Shown piece by piece: positions 1 through 8,470 of a stretch of DNA of 64,000 bases; position 1 is the first letter of the stretch; each line of letters begins with the position of its first letter. The position numbers and the translations under genes are program-made. Source of the stretch: Vibrio ishigakensis (GTDB lineage: Bacteria > Pseudomonadota > Gammaproteobacteria > Enterobacterales > Vibrionaceae). The stretch spans positions 248,001-312,000 of the forward strand of contig NZ_AP024881.1 of assembly GCF_024347675.1 (NCBI RefSeq), in the 5' to 3' direction. The notes beneath the pieces were generated by a model that did not search any database, was not told the origin of the DNA, and saw only the letters and a program-made list of their open reading frames with translations.

Positions 1-573
1 ACAGAATTATTGGCAGAAAAGTTTCAGAACATTCAATGGAAGAACCTGCCGAGCAGCATCAAAGGTGTCCTTGGTGGTGTATCTGTTTCCCTGCCTAGCT
101 TTCACCGTCGAGCCTTGATGGTAGCCGTGCCGATCACCTTAATCGCCATATTGATTCCGCTTCCTAAGAAGATCAGCACCGCTGAAAACAACCCCACACA
201 ACCAAATCAGCGCGTCGCGGTACCTATTAATACCCGTGGTCTAAGCGAGCAATCGGTAGCGGCTAAGGGCGTTAAACAGGAGCCGATTACTGCCGAGCAG
301 GTACAGCAGCGTCAAGAATGGGTGGAGTATGAGGTAAAGTCCGGTGACACACTAGCGAATGTTTTTCGCAATAACGGTCTGAGTATGACTGAGTTAAATG
401 CTCTAGCTAGGATTGAAGGTGTCGATAAACCCCTGAGTCGCATCAGACAGGGGCAATTGGTGCGCTTTAAGCGAGACGACGATGGTCGCCTCGACATCCT
501 TCAGCTAGAAAATGGTAATGACTCTATCATGTTTTTCCGTCTGTCCGACGGTGGCTTTGCACGTAGTAAATAG
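1..573 (+). CDS. oapA: OapA/YtfB family LysM-like envelope protein (5' end probably outside window)
   Basis: The frame is open from base 1. A TTG at base 10 is the first possible start inside the window, but it has no ribosome binding site, so the gene probably begins upstream. Counted from that TTG, residues 31-34 (FHRR) lead into a single membrane segment at about 35-52, as in the OapA N-terminal domain. A Pro/Gln-rich periplasmic linker follows, then a LysM-like OapA domain at about 105-187 (VEYEVKSGDTLANVFRNNGL). The family includes Haemophilus opacity protein OapA and E. coli YtfB, which binds glycan and is linked to cell division. It faces the convergent elaA-like gene with no gap. The family call is firm; a division role is inferred from YtfB. 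Confidence 0.85.
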   Translation, partial: TELLAEKFQNIQWKNLPSSIKGVLGGVSVSLPSFHRRALMVAVPITLIAILIPLPKKISTAENNPTQPNQRVAVPINTRGLSEQSVAAKGVKQEPITAEQVQQRQEWVEYEVKSGDTLANVFRNNGLSMTELNALARIEGVDKPLSRIRQGQLVRFKRDDDGRLDILQLENGNDSIMFFRLSDGGFARSK

Positions 574-1026
574 TCAGGCTCTGCGACGCATATCCACGTG
601 CGGGATACCATCCTCTAGGTAGACCTCAGAATAGGCCTCAAAGCCGTGCTTAGAATAAAAGTTTCTAAGATGGTTTTGCGCACCTATCTCAATATCTTGC
701 TGAGGCCACAGGGCTTCACATTCCGACACGGCTTTCTTCATTAGGTCGTGCCCAAGCTTTTTCTCACGCCACTTCTCTGATACTGCAACGCGTCCGATGC
801 TAACACTAGGATAAGATGCACCAGCGGGCAGTAATCTGGCTACTGCCACTATCTCATCATCTACAAAGCCAATCAGATGGTGTACACCTTCGAGTATGTC
901 TTTATTGTCCAGTTCGGGATAAGGGCAGTCTTGTTCAACCACAAACACATCAACCCTGAGCTTTAGCATCTGATAAAGAAGGTGCGGATCTAACTGCTCA
1001 AATTTCAATGTTTTCCACTGCAACAT
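574..1026 (-). CDS. elaA: GNAT N-acetyltransferase, ElaA family
   Basis: This is a 150-residue single-domain GNAT protein, close to the length of E. coli ElaA. The opening, with a short WKTLKFEQLDPHLLYQML stretch, and the VFVVEQDCPYPELD motif at about residues 28-41 are typical of ElaA. The acetyl-CoA loop lies near residues 80-95 (VSEKWREKKLGHDLM). The natural acceptor of ElaA is not known to me, so only acetyl transfer from acetyl-CoA is claimed. The gene ends exactly where the oapA-like gene ends, and the two are convergent without a visible terminator. The start is the ATG at 1026. Confidence 0.85.
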   Translation of the reverse strand: MLQWKTLKFEQLDPHLLYQMLKLRVDVFVVEQDCPYPELDNKDILEGVHHLIGFVDDEIVAVARLLPAGASYPSVSIGRVAVSEKWREKKLGHDLMKKAVSECEALWPQQDIEIGAQNHLRNFYSKHGFEAYSEVYLEDGIPHVDMRRRA

Positions 1027-1128
1027 GCTTCATACATCCCTATTGGTTATAAAAAATTCAAATATAGAATTTCAGGTTATACCGTTATCGCGTGATAATC
1101 GAGCTAAATCTGATAGTGAGACACAGCC

Positions 1129-1965
1129 ATGCTAGATACCGTTATCCCGTTTACGCCCAAACCCGCGTACGACTCAAAGCTTCCTTTTTCAGTGTTAGAC
1201 AAAGGAGAGGTGGCTTTGATCGGAGCGGGGCCTGGCGACCCTGAACTACTGACCATAAAGGCGTTGAATATGCTCAGGCAAGCCGAGGTTATTCTGTATG
1301 ACTACCTAGTATCGGAAGAGATCCTATCCTTAGCTCCGAGCGATGCGGTTTTAGTCTGTGTGGGTAAACGTGCGGGGAAACACAGTGTGCCTCAGCAAAA
1401 GACCAATCAGTTACTGGTCGACTTTGCTAAGCAAAATTATCGAGTGGTAAGGCTTAAAGGTGGCGACCCATTTATCTTTGGTCGCGGTGCAGAAGAGTTA
1501 GAGGTATTGGTCGATGCCGGGGTTAACTTCCAAGTGGTTCCGGGTATTACCGCTGCCTCAGGTGCAACGGCATACGCAGGTATTCCTCTGACTCACAGAG
1601 ATTATGCTCAATCGGCCATGTTTGTTACTGGGCACTTGAAGCAGGAATCAGATAACCTAGATTGGTCGACCTTATCTCGAAAAAATCAAACTTTGGTGGT
1701 GTATATGGGGCTGATGAAGTCCGAATATATTCAAAGCCAGCTGCTGAGCTTTGGTCGTGGGGGAAGCACACCCATTGCCGTTGTTGAACGTGGCACGACC
1801 TCGGCGCAAAAGGTGTTATTTGGTAGTTTGAATGAGCTTAATGAGCTTGCCAAGCAAGCTGAAGCGCCAGCATTGTTGGTGGTAGGGGAAGTAGTGGCCT
1901 TGGGTAAGAAGTTGGCTTGGTTTGAGCCTGCCCTTAACGAACAGGCTCAAGAGATGGCGTTATAG
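1129..1965 (+). CDS. cobA: Uroporphyrinogen-III C-methyltransferase (SUMT)
   Basis: The enzyme uses SAM to methylate uroporphyrinogen III at C2 and C7, giving precorrin-2 for sirohaem (sulfite and nitrite reductases) or cobalamin. The SAM-binding signature [11 protein letters not shown] is at residues 32-42. The second hallmark, [19 protein letters not shown], lies near residue 108, and [20 protein letters not shown] near 138. At 278 residues it is a stand-alone SUMT, without the CysG N-terminal dehydrogenase/ferrochelatase half. The first 25 residues precede the domain and look unstructured. The stop codon lies one base from the convergent DUF3299 gene. A 9-bp inverted repeat at 1922-1950 sits inside the last codons but lacks a T-run. 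Confidence 0.93.
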   Translation: MLDTVIPFTPKPAYDSKLPFSVLDKGEVALIGAGPGDPELLTIKALNMLRQAEVILYDYLVSEEILSLAPSDAVLVCVGKRAGKHSVPQQKTNQLLVDFAKQNYRVVRLKGGDPFIFGRGAEELEVLVDAGVNFQVVPGITAASGATAYAGIPLTHRDYAQSAMFVTGHLKQESDNLDWSTLSRKNQTLVVYMGLMKSEYIQSQLLSFGRGGSTPIAVVERGTTSAQKVLFGSLNELNELAKQAEAPALLVVGEVVALGKKLAWFEPALNEQAQEMAL

Positions 1966-1966
1966 A

Positions 1967-2461
1967 TTATTCGTCATCATATGGCTGGATCTCAACACCA
2001 TTGATGAGATATCCAGTTTGCGCAAGCTCGTGTTCAACGGTTTGCGCCTTTAGTTCACCCACGACATACACCACATCCCACAACTGTTGCACCGGTGCTC
2101 CGGATGGGAACTTCACATAGATGATCTGGTTTGGTGGCGGTGGCGGAACGTGGATACAGGCACCAAAATAAGGTACCAGCAGGAATTCAGTCACTTTATT
2201 TGCATCACCCTCAAGCGGGATAACGAAACCTGGAATTCTAACTTCGCTGCCATCGAGTTCGGTACGCACTGTACCTATCATGTTTTGCTTTGCTTGGCCG
2301 CCGTCATGGTTGAGTGCCGCTGGCATACCTTCCGTATCAAACTGCGCGCGCTCACTCTCAGGGATCAAATCAATCCAGTTAAGTTTGAGCGGCTCTGCAT
2401 GAGCCATTGCACTGCCAACAATGAGTAGCAGTAGCGAAAAAATCTGAGTCAGTCTTTTCAT
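1967..2461 (-). CDS. DUF3299 periplasmic protein of the zinc transport cluster
   Basis: This 164-residue secreted protein has a signal peptide at residues 1-22 (KR then a Leu/Ile-rich core, cleavage near AHA-EP). A DUF3299 core follows, with the hallmark CIHVPPPPPNQIIYV near residues 100-114 and a conserved GFVIPLEG turn near 77. Its biochemical role is not established as far as I know. It is the last gene of the leftward run DUF2796 / ATPase / permease / DUF3299, which resembles the V. cholerae zrg zinc transport cluster, so an accessory periplasmic role in metal uptake is inferred. The gene is 10 bp downstream of the permease and cotranscription is likely. Confidence 0.8.
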   Translation of the reverse strand: MKRLTQIFSLLLLIVGSAMAHAEPLKLNWIDLIPESERAQFDTEGMPAALNHDGGQAKQNMIGTVRTELDGSEVRIPGFVIPLEGDANKVTEFLLVPYFGACIHVPPPPPNQIIYVKFPSGAPVQQLWDVVYVVGELKAQTVEHELAQTGYLINGVEIQPYDDE

Positions 2462-2471
2462 ACTTTATCTC

Positions 2472-3731
2472 TTAGATTCGAATGGTCATACCGTCAGCCA
2501 ATGACTGTCGATACGCTCTAAATGCTGGAATGAAGCCAATGATCACCCCTGCAATTAGCACCAGTCCCATAAGCATCCATTCGTAACTGGTTAAGAAGTT
2601 AAGCTCAATACTGATCCCGTACTGATGCTGAATAAAGGGTTTTATAACCGCAAGCAGTGCATAGAGTCCAGCAATACCAGTTATTATTCCTGCAAATGTC
2701 AGGGCGGTGGCTTCACTTACTAAGAGTACAAACACATGTCTCGGTCGTGCGCCCATAGCTCTCAAGATAGCCATCTCTCTGCGTCTCTCTTGCAGGCTGG
2801 TAAGAAGACTACTAAGCATACCTAATAGACCGGCGACAACCACGAAACCTGACACAGCCAGTAACGCTTGTTCAGCAACTGACATCATGCCCCAAAGCTC
2901 ATGAAGAGCAATACCAGGCAAGATAGCCGATAGAGGCTCCTTGTTATAGGTATTGATCTGGCGCTGTAGGGCGAAGGTCTGGATCTTAGACTTCAGACCC
3001 AGCATAAAAGCGGTGATTTGCTGGGGTTGAAAGTCCATCTTTTTCAGTACGTCGGCACCTGGGTTATTGCCCATATTAGTGCCTGACTCCCAACCAACGT
3101 GTATCGCCTCTATTGCTTCAAGGGAGACGTGTACCGTCTTATCAACTGGTGTGCCTGTTGGTGCTAGGATACCCACAACCTTAAACGGTAGATTATCGTG
3201 ACGAGCAAATCCTACGTCTGATATACCATGGGCAATGATGATCTCCGTGCCAATCTTGTAGCCGAGCTCTCTTGCGACATCGGCACCGATTACCGTCTCA
3301 AACAGGCTGTTAAACTCACGACCTTCGCTCAGTTCAATATGCTGCTTCTGGCCATATTTATAGTGGTCAAAGTAAGCCTGTGTAGTACCCATAACACGGA
3401 AGCCTTTATGGGAATCACCAAGCGAGATAGGAATAGCCCAATCTACAGCGGGGTTTTGACTGAATTCTTCGAAGCTTTTCCAGTCGATATTATTGGTAGC
3501 ATTGCCGATACGAAATACCGAGTAGAGTAATAGGTTCACCTGTCCAGAGCGAGCACCTACTATGAGGTCAGTACCTGAGATGGTGTTGGCGAAGCTATTT
3601 TTGGCTTGGGTTCGAATGCGCTCTACGCCTAGTAGCAGAATCACTGAGATAGCTACAGTCAGTATGGTGAGGATCGCTGTGGTCTTGCGGTTGGCGAGAC
3701 TCTTCCACGCTAAATGTGCGGTCGCTTTCAT
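2472..3731 (-). CDS. ABC transporter permease, FtsX/MacB-like
   Basis: This 419-residue membrane protein has the MacB/LolC/FtsX layout. The first membrane segment is at about 20-38. A large periplasmic domain covers about 40-285. Three membrane segments follow at about 288-315, 335-370 and 385-405. The cytoplasmic loop carries the family motif RRREMAILRAMGARPRHVF near residues 318-336. Such permeases usually work by mechanotransmission with a partner ATPase rather than forming a classic channel. The ATPase gene lies 2 bp upstream. By context it corresponds to the permease of the V. cholerae ZrgABCDE zinc system. Substrate is inferred from the His-rich neighbour, not from this sequence. Confidence 0.85.
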   Translation of the reverse strand: MKATAHLAWKSLANRKTTAILTILTVAISVILLLGVERIRTQAKNSFANTISGTDLIVGARSGQVNLLLYSVFRIGNATNNIDWKSFEEFSQNPAVDWAIPISLGDSHKGFRVMGTTQAYFDHYKYGQKQHIELSEGREFNSLFETVIGADVARELGYKIGTEIIIAHGISDVGFARHDNLPFKVVGILAPTGTPVDKTVHVSLEAIEAIHVGWESGTNMGNNPGADVLKKMDFQPQQITAFMLGLKSKIQTFALQRQINTYNKEPLSAILPGIALHELWGMMSVAEQALLAVSGFVVVAGLLGMLSSLLTSLQERRREMAILRAMGARPRHVFVLLVSEATALTFAGIITGIAGLYALLAVIKPFIQHQYGISIELNFLTSYEWMLMGLVLIAGVIIGFIPAFRAYRQSLADGMTIRI

Positions 3732-3733
3732 TA

Positions 3734-4432
3734 TTAAATAGCTCCCGTTTTAATTAGATTGATGTCTTGCAGGTTTAAACCTGTGTTGAATAGCTTCTCT
3801 AGTGTCGGGTCATGACTCACGAATACTAGAGTTGAGTCAGCTTCTTTAGCTTGTTCCATTAGAAGTTCGATAAAGGCAGTACGGTTAGCATAATCCAAGG
3901 CTGAGGTTGGCTCATCGGCGATGATGAGTTGGGGCTTTCCGATAATCGCTCGAGCCGCCGCAACACGCTGCTGCTGTCCGATACTGAGCTCAATCACAGG
4001 CTTATTTAGCAGTTCTTCTGGCAAATGAAGGCGCTTGAGGAGGCGCTTAGCTTCGACTTTGAGGTCGCAATCGGCTCCCTGTTTACGCTTTTTAGAGAAG
4101 TGACATGGCAGAACCACATTGTCGACGACAGAAAGGTAGGGCAACAGATTAAATTGTTGAAAGATATAGCCAATATTATCAGCTCGAAAGCGGTCTCGCT
4201 GGGTTTGAGATAGTGAAGCAAGCTCAGTATCTAATACCTTCAATGAACCGCTGTCGCAGCTAGTAATACCTGTAAGTAGGCTTAGTAATGTGGATTTACC
4301 ACAGCCACTCGGGCCCTTGATAAACACGTGCTCGCCACGTTTCACCTCAAGGTTATGGATATCTAGGGTAGGTTTTGGGGCATCCGGCCAAGTAAAACGT
4401 ACGTCCTTAAGATCGATGACAGTCTCAGACAC
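3734..4432 (-). CDS. ABC transporter ATP-binding protein, LolD/MacB type
   Basis: The protein has 232 residues and every nucleotide-binding motif is intact. Walker A GPSGCGKST is near residues 40-48, the Q-loop QQFNLLPYLSVVDNV near 92, the signature LSIGQQQRV near 149, Walker B LIIADEPTSALD near 165, and the H-loop VFVSHDP near 203. It belongs to the LolD/MacB/FtsE class that pairs with FtsX-like permeases such as the downstream gene (2 bp gap). It probably powers the metal transport cluster. The start is the ATG at 4432, about 30 bp downstream of the terminator-like hairpin that follows zrgA, so its mRNA may be a read-through product of zrgA. Confidence 0.9.
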   Translation of the reverse strand: MSETVIDLKDVRFTWPDAPKPTLDIHNLEVKRGEHVFIKGPSGCGKSTLLSLLTGITSCDSGSLKVLDTELASLSQTQRDRFRADNIGYIFQQFNLLPYLSVVDNVVLPCHFSKKRKQGADCDLKVEAKRLLKRLHLPEELLNKPVIELSIGQQQRVAAARAIIGKPQLIIADEPTSALDYANRTAFIELLMEQAKEADSTLVFVSHDPTLEKLFNTGLNLQDINLIKTGAI

Positions 4433-4458
4433 AAGAATTCCTAAGTAAAAGAGGGCTT

Positions 4459-4486
4459 AAAAAACTGGCCACCTCAGTGGCCAGTT
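4459..4486 (-). terminator. Intrinsic terminator/attenuator after zrgA
   Basis: On the minus strand a 10-bp perfect stem with a TGAG loop is followed at once by six T. It lies 5 bp past the zrgA stop and before the ATPase gene of the same cluster. Partial termination here would make much more binding protein than membrane components. Confidence 0.8.
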
Positions 4487-4490
4487 AATC

Positions 4491-5234
4491 TTACAGCTTG
4501 ATTACTGTGTTGTTTTTTACAAGCTCAGTAGCTACTTGAGCATTGTCTGTTAGTAGGTTTACATTAACGCGCTCAGTGCTTGGGAATAGGTCAAACCATG
4601 CCGTATCAATCTGGCTTAGCTTAGATACGTCTTTGCATTGAAATTGATAAGCGATGTCGAATTCGCCGTGGCCGCCTTCACCATGGTCGTGATCGTGGTG
4701 GTCATGACCTGCGTGGTCGTCATGATGGCCGTGCTCGTCATGGTCATGGCCTTTGTGGTCGTCATGATGGTCGTGCTCGTCGTGGTCATGGCCTTTGTGG
4801 TCGTCATGATGGTCATGCTCGTCGTGGTCATGGCCTTTGTGGTCGTCATGATGGTCATGCTTGTCATGGTCATGCCCGTGATCATCATGGTCGTCTTGAC
4901 CTAGAGTGTGGCTGATCTCAGCAGACTGAAGCTCACAGCCAGCTGTCTGAGTAAAGGTTAGGATAGAATCCGCCTTATTTAGAGTTGCGATAGCCGACTC
5001 AAGTTGTTGCTTTTGCTCGTCCGTTTTAGGTGCGTGCTCAAAGCCAACTACGTCAGCTCCTGGAGCGATGATTTCTACTAGTAGATCTTGGCCATCTTGA
5101 GCGATGTTGAACTCGACGCTACCGTGAACGTGAGCGCCGTGTTGGCGAAAGTTTTCTTCTGCATGAGCTGAAACAGAGGTCACTGCTAGAGCGAGAGCGC
5201 TCATAGTAAAAAGGGGGTTTACAGCTTTTATCAT
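4491..5234 (-). CDS. zrgA: DUF2796 His-rich periplasmic zinc-binding protein (ZrgA-like)
   Basis: The chosen start is the ATG at 5234, which has an AGGTG site 9 bases upstream; the frame can also begin at a GTG at 5246. A signal peptide covers about residues 1-25 (cleavage near SAHA-EE). A conserved N-terminal domain with HGAHVHG at about 32-38 follows, then a His/Asp tract at about 109-189, then a C-terminal domain with a conserved Cys. The His tract contains four tandem 14-residue units. From memory, V. cholerae ZrgA is such a protein and belongs to the Zur-regulated ZrgABCDE zinc uptake system. Zinc binding is therefore likely; I could not find a convincing Zur box. The low-complexity tract also gives false open frames on both strands. 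Confidence 0.85.
   Translation of the reverse strand: MIKAVNPLFTMSALALAVTSVSAHAEENFRQHGAHVHGSVEFNIAQDGQDLLVEIIAPGADVVGFEHAPKTDEQKQQLESAIATLNKADSILTFTQTAGCELQSAEISHTLGQDDHDDHGHDHDKHDHHDDHKGHDHDEHDHHDDHKGHDHDEHDHHDDHKGHDHDEHGHHDDHAGHDHHDHDHGEGGHGEFDIAYQFQCKDVSKLSQIDTAWFDLFPSTERVNVNLLTDNAQVATELVKNNTVIKL
4707..4874 (-). repeat. Four tandem 42-bp units encoding the His/Asp repeat of ZrgA
   Basis: Four in-frame 42-bp units encode HDHDxHxHHDDHxG (14 residues each). The two middle units are identical in protein. The outer two differ at a few residues (Lys for Glu in the first; Gly and Ala changes in the last). The 168-bp block is a candidate for length variation by slippage or unequal recombination. 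Confidence 0.9.
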
Positions 5235-5260
5235 TGTTCTAATCACCTATAGATGGAAAG

Positions 5261-5280
5261 TCGGCGCATTGTAGCGCCGA
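5261..5280. promoter_or_regulatory. GC-rich inverted repeat upstream of zrgA
   Basis: A perfect 7-bp inverted repeat (TCGGCGC / GCGCCGA) with a 6-base centre lies 27 bp before the chosen zrgA start. On the minus strand the centre reads TACAAT, a good -10 match, so it may be an operator laid over the promoter. On the plus strand it is followed by AATTTTT and resembles a terminator, but no plus-strand gene precedes it. Function unresolved. Confidence 0.35.
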
Positions 5281-5354
5281 ATTTTTGCATTCATATTTCT
5301 TTGCGGCATATCAGCTGCAAAGGTTGGACAGCTAAGCCCTTAAAAAGTTGAGCT

Positions 5355-5906
5355 TTACAGGTTTTCTTTTAGCAGAGTAATAACCTGTTGTACCTCTGTA
5401 GAGGTGAGCTCGCCCTCTTTAGCCCATAGGATGTTGCCGTCTTTATCTTGAACCGCGATCATTGAGGTCTTGGGTTCAAGATCCCACGCCTTAGCCACAG
5501 CTCCATCTTCGTCTAGCACGATGGAAGAGTGAGGAAATTCACGCTTACTATCTTCTGCGCTCGACTTTACAAATGAGCCCGTACCCCAGACAGAATCGTC
5601 TTGGTTCACTATGGTCGTAGTCTGGTATTTATCCTGCGGGAAGTCGGCTTCAATAATGGCATCTATCATAGGCTTGTTTAGAGCCTTAGCTGCCGAGCGT
5701 CCAGCAATCGCTTGGATCACTCGAGTCTTACCGACCATGCTCGCTGAATCCCAATTATGATATGTTATATCATCTTGTGCCACCATCACTTCACCATGGC
5801 TTGTAACACTTACCTCTGGAGCCTGTTCTCCAGTATTAAGATTCAGAGCCCAAGAAGAGAAAGGTAGAGTCATACCCAGCAAGGCGACCAAGTGTTTTGC
5901 TTTCAT
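5355..5906 (-). CDS. ytfJ: YtfJ family periplasmic protein
   Basis: The protein has 183 residues, matching E. coli YtfJ in size. A signal peptide covers residues 1-20 (MKAKHLVALLGMTLPFSSWA). The mature part has a thioredoxin-like layout without a CXXC pair, with conserved blocks GKTRVIQAIAGRSAAKALN near 59-77 and SSIVLDEDGAVAKAWDL near 127-143. The function of YtfJ is not established. It stands between msrA and zrgA, all on the minus strand, as a neighbour of msrA/tamA in E. coli too. It has its own start at ATG 5906. No terminator is obvious before zrgA except the weak repeat at 5261-5280. Confidence 0.85.
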   Translation of the reverse strand: MKAKHLVALLGMTLPFSSWALNLNTGEQAPEVSVTSHGEVMVAQDDITYHNWDSASMVGKTRVIQAIAGRSAAKALNKPMIDAIIEADFPQDKYQTTTIVNQDDSVWGTGSFVKSSAEDSKREFPHSSIVLDEDGAVAKAWDLEPKTSMIAVQDKDGNILWAKEGELTSTEVQQVITLLKENL

Positions 5907-5980
5907 ATGTACGTCCGTTGTTGTTCCACAGAATTAATCGGCTTTAAGTATATGTTAAATCGAATATTTTACATCAGAGC

Positions 5981-6616
5981 TTAGTCATTTTGTGGTGGAA
6001 AGCAGACGCCCGTCCCGCCGATCCCACAATAGCCATTTGGATTCTTAGCCAGATATTGTTGGTGGTATTCTTCGGCTAGATAGTATGGGCCGGCTAGTTT
6101 TATCTCAGTAGTGATATTGGCTATTCCAGACTGAGAGAGAAGTTGTTGATAGGCTGCGAGCGTTGTCTCTGCTGTTGTTTGTTGCTCATCATTGTAAGTG
6201 TAAATAGCAGAGCGATACTGAGTACCCCTATCGTTACCTTGACGCATGCCTTGGGTTGGGTCGTGTTTTTCCCAAAACACTTGCAACAAGCTTTCTAAAG
6301 AGAGCTTGCTCGGGTCATAGATGATACGAACCACTTCAGTATGGCCGGTGCGTCCACTACATACCTCTTCATAGGTTGGGTTTTGTGTAAAGCCGCCAGC
6401 GTAGCCTACGGAGGTAGAAATCACGCCTTCAAGATTCCAGAACAAACGCTCTGCGCCCCAGAAGCAACCTAAGCCCAATAGAATTTCTTGGCAACCATTT
6501 GCCGGCGCTGCGGTCAAATCAGTGTGGTTGACGAAATGCGTCGCCCCGCTCAGGATAGGTGTATCGCGTCCTGGCAAAGCTTCTAGCTCCGAGATCATTG
6601 TTTGTTTGTCAAACAT
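5981..6616 (-). CDS. msrA: Peptide methionine-S-sulfoxide reductase A
   Basis: The enzyme reduces the S epimer of methionine sulfoxide in proteins and free Met(O), repairing oxidative damage. The start is the ATG at 6616 because AAGGAG lies just upstream; a TTG at 6631 precedes that site and is rejected. From this start the protein has 211 residues, the E. coli MsrA length. The catalytic motif GCFWGAERLFW places the nucleophile at Cys51. Further family blocks are GYAGG, PTYEEVCSGRTGHTEVV and GTQYRSAIY. The resolving cysteine lies in the C-terminal GYCGIGGTGVCFPP. It is divergent from tamA, as in E. coli, and the 129-bp gap must hold both promoters. Confidence 0.95.
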   Translation of the reverse strand: MFDKQTMISELEALPGRDTPILSGATHFVNHTDLTAAPANGCQEILLGLGCFWGAERLFWNLEGVISTSVGYAGGFTQNPTYEEVCSGRTGHTEVVRIIYDPSKLSLESLLQVFWEKHDPTQGMRQGNDRGTQYRSAIYTYNDEQQTTAETTLAAYQQLLSQSGIANITTEIKLAGPYYLAEEYHQQYLAKNPNGYCGIGGTGVCFPPQND

Positions 6617-6745
6617 AGGGGCTCCTTGCAAAAGATTGAGTAATCGGAATTTTTTTCCCTGTTCAATCCTTTATACTATGGCGTTATCGATTTGGATACA
6701 CTCCTCATCATAGTCTCACTACAGGAAGTATTGTAACCCTCACCA

Positions 6746-8470
6746 ATGGTTAAGCGTTTCATAAGGAATTGTTTGGCACTCGCCTGCTTGGGTGTCAGTC
6801 AATGGAGTTTCGCCGAAGCAACTCTCAACGTTGAAGGATTGTCTGGAGAGATCCAAGACAACGTCGACGTGTACCTTTCTGCCATACCGGAAGAGGATTA
6901 TTCCACTTCACTGCGCTTCCAATCCCGTGTTGAAGAGAGCATCACTCAGGCCCTTCGAGCTATGGGCTATTACTATCCAACCTTGACCTTTATTGTTAAT
7001 GAAGAAGAGGAAGAGCTGAACGTTACCGTTGAGCTCGGTCAGCCGGTATTAATAGAAGAATTGGATATCAAGCTTAGCGGTGAAGCTAAAGATGACCCTG
7101 CATTTCAGAGACTGCTGAAGAATACTCCGCTGAAAGTGGGCGCTCGTCTGAATCACGGTCAATACGATGCCTTAAAATCTGAACTACGTAATCTGGCGTT
7201 GAAGCGAGGTTACTTTGAGGGGGATTTTTCTCTTGCCCGATTAGAGGTTGCGCCCGAGCTTAATCAAGCCTTTGTTAGACTTCACTATGAAAGTGGTTTG
7301 AGGTATCGCTTTGGCCCTGTAAGGATCTCAGGTTCGCAGATCGAGGAAGATCGCGTGCGATCCGTGGTTCCTTTCGAGCAAGGCGATCCGTATCTTGCCA
7401 GTGATGTGGGACAGCTAAACCAGAATCTCTCAAGTACAGATTGGTTTTCATCTGTGTACGTAGAGCCTAACTTAGAGGGAGTAGGCTCTGGCAATCGCGA
7501 ATTGCCAATGACTATTCAGCTAGCGCCTCAGTCTCGTCACCAGGTTGAAACCGGTCTAGGTGTCTCTACCGATGTCGGAGTTCGAGGTAAGCTTTCCTGG
7601 AAGCGTCCATGGCTCAATGAACAAGGGCACAGCTTTGACAGTAGCTTTGAGTTGTCAGTGCCTGAACAGCAGGTGGTGGTCGGCTATAAGATCCCGCTAG
7701 AGGACGTGCTCAAAGAGTACTATCGAATCCAGTATGGTATGAAATACTTGGATAATAATGACACCATCAGTTTCGAGTCTAGTTTGGGCCTTGAGAGGCA
7801 CTGGGAACTGGATAGCGGTTGGCACCGCACCGTATTTATCCGCCTATTGAATGAAGACTTTACTCAGGGTACTCAGGAAGACAGATTTACCATGTTGCTT
7901 CCAGGGATCTCATACTCGAAGACGCGTGCTCGAGGTGGTGCTATGCCAATGTGGGGTGATAAGCAGTCGATTACCTTTGAATATGGTGATGAAGCGGTCT
8001 TGTCTGAGGCGCGTGTGCTTCGCGTGCAAGGCCGAAGCGCTTGGATTCGTAGCCTGGGCCGAAACCACCGTGGACTGTTTAGGGTCGATGGCAGTGCCAA
8101 CTTCACCGAATCTGTGTTTGATTTGCCTCCGTCGCTACGTTTCTTTGCTGGTGGTGATAACAACCTGCGTGGCTACGAGTACGAGTCCATATCTCCAAAA
8201 GATAGCGAGGGTAAGTTAACCGGTGCTAAATATATGGTCACCAGTAGCCTAGAGTATCAATATAGGATTTATGGAAACTGGTGGTTGGCGGCCTTCGTCG
8301 ATTACGGCGATGCATGGAATGACACTCCAGAGTGGAAAACCGGTACCGGCTTTGGTATCCGCTGGGCGTCGCCAGTGGGCCCTGTAAGGCTTGATTTGGG
8401 CTTTGCCCTTGATGCCGAAGAAGGCACAGATAAATATCAGATTCACTTTGGCTTGGGGCCTGAATTGTAA
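6746..8470 (+). CDS. tamA: Translocation and assembly module outer-membrane subunit TamA
   Basis: TamA is an Omp85-family outer-membrane protein. With TamB it helps insert some autotransporters and other outer-membrane proteins, and it has been linked to phospholipid transport. The protein has 574 residues, close to the usual 577. A signal peptide ends near residue 24 (WSFA-EA). Three POTRA domains cover about 25-260. A 16-strand barrel fills about 265-574, with the Omp85 LRGYEYESISP block near residue 477. The stop TAA overlaps the tamB ATG by one base, so the two are translationally coupled. The upstream gap has a TATACT at 6672-6677 as a possible -10 but no clear -35. Confidence 0.95.
   Translation: MVKRFIRNCLALACLGVSQWSFAEATLNVEGLSGEIQDNVDVYLSAIPEEDYSTSLRFQSRVEESITQALRAMGYYYPTLTFIVNEEEEELNVTVELGQPVLIEELDIKLSGEAKDDPAFQRLLKNTPLKVGARLNHGQYDALKSELRNLALKRGYFEGDFSLARLEVAPELNQAFVRLHYESGLRYRFGPVRISGSQIEEDRVRSVVPFEQGDPYLASDVGQLNQNLSSTDWFSSVYVEPNLEGVGSGNRELPMTIQLAPQSRHQVETGLGVSTDVGVRGKLSWKRPWLNEQGHSFDSSFELSVPEQQVVVGYKIPLEDVLKEYYRIQYGMKYLDNNDTISFESSLGLERHWELDSGWHRTVFIRLLNEDFTQGTQEDRFTMLLPGISYSKTRARGGAMPMWGDKQSITFEYGDEAVLSEARVLRVQGRSAWIRSLGRNHRGLFRVDGSANFTESVFDLPPSLRFFAGGDNNLRGYEYESISPKDSEGKLTGAKYMVTSSLEYQYRIYGNWWLAAFVDYGDAWNDTPEWKTGTGFGIRWASPVGPVRLDLGFALDAEEGTDKYQIHFGLGPEL

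Noticed and set aside
1922..1950. 9-bp inverted repeat at the end of cobA
   Set aside because: No T-run follows and it is inside coding sequence; it may still be a weak terminator but cannot be supported.
4616..4904. Open frames on both strands in the zrgA His repeat (Met/Thr-rich and Val-rich proteins)
   Set aside because: They are low-complexity shadows of the 42-bp repeat in other frames, with no ribosome binding site.
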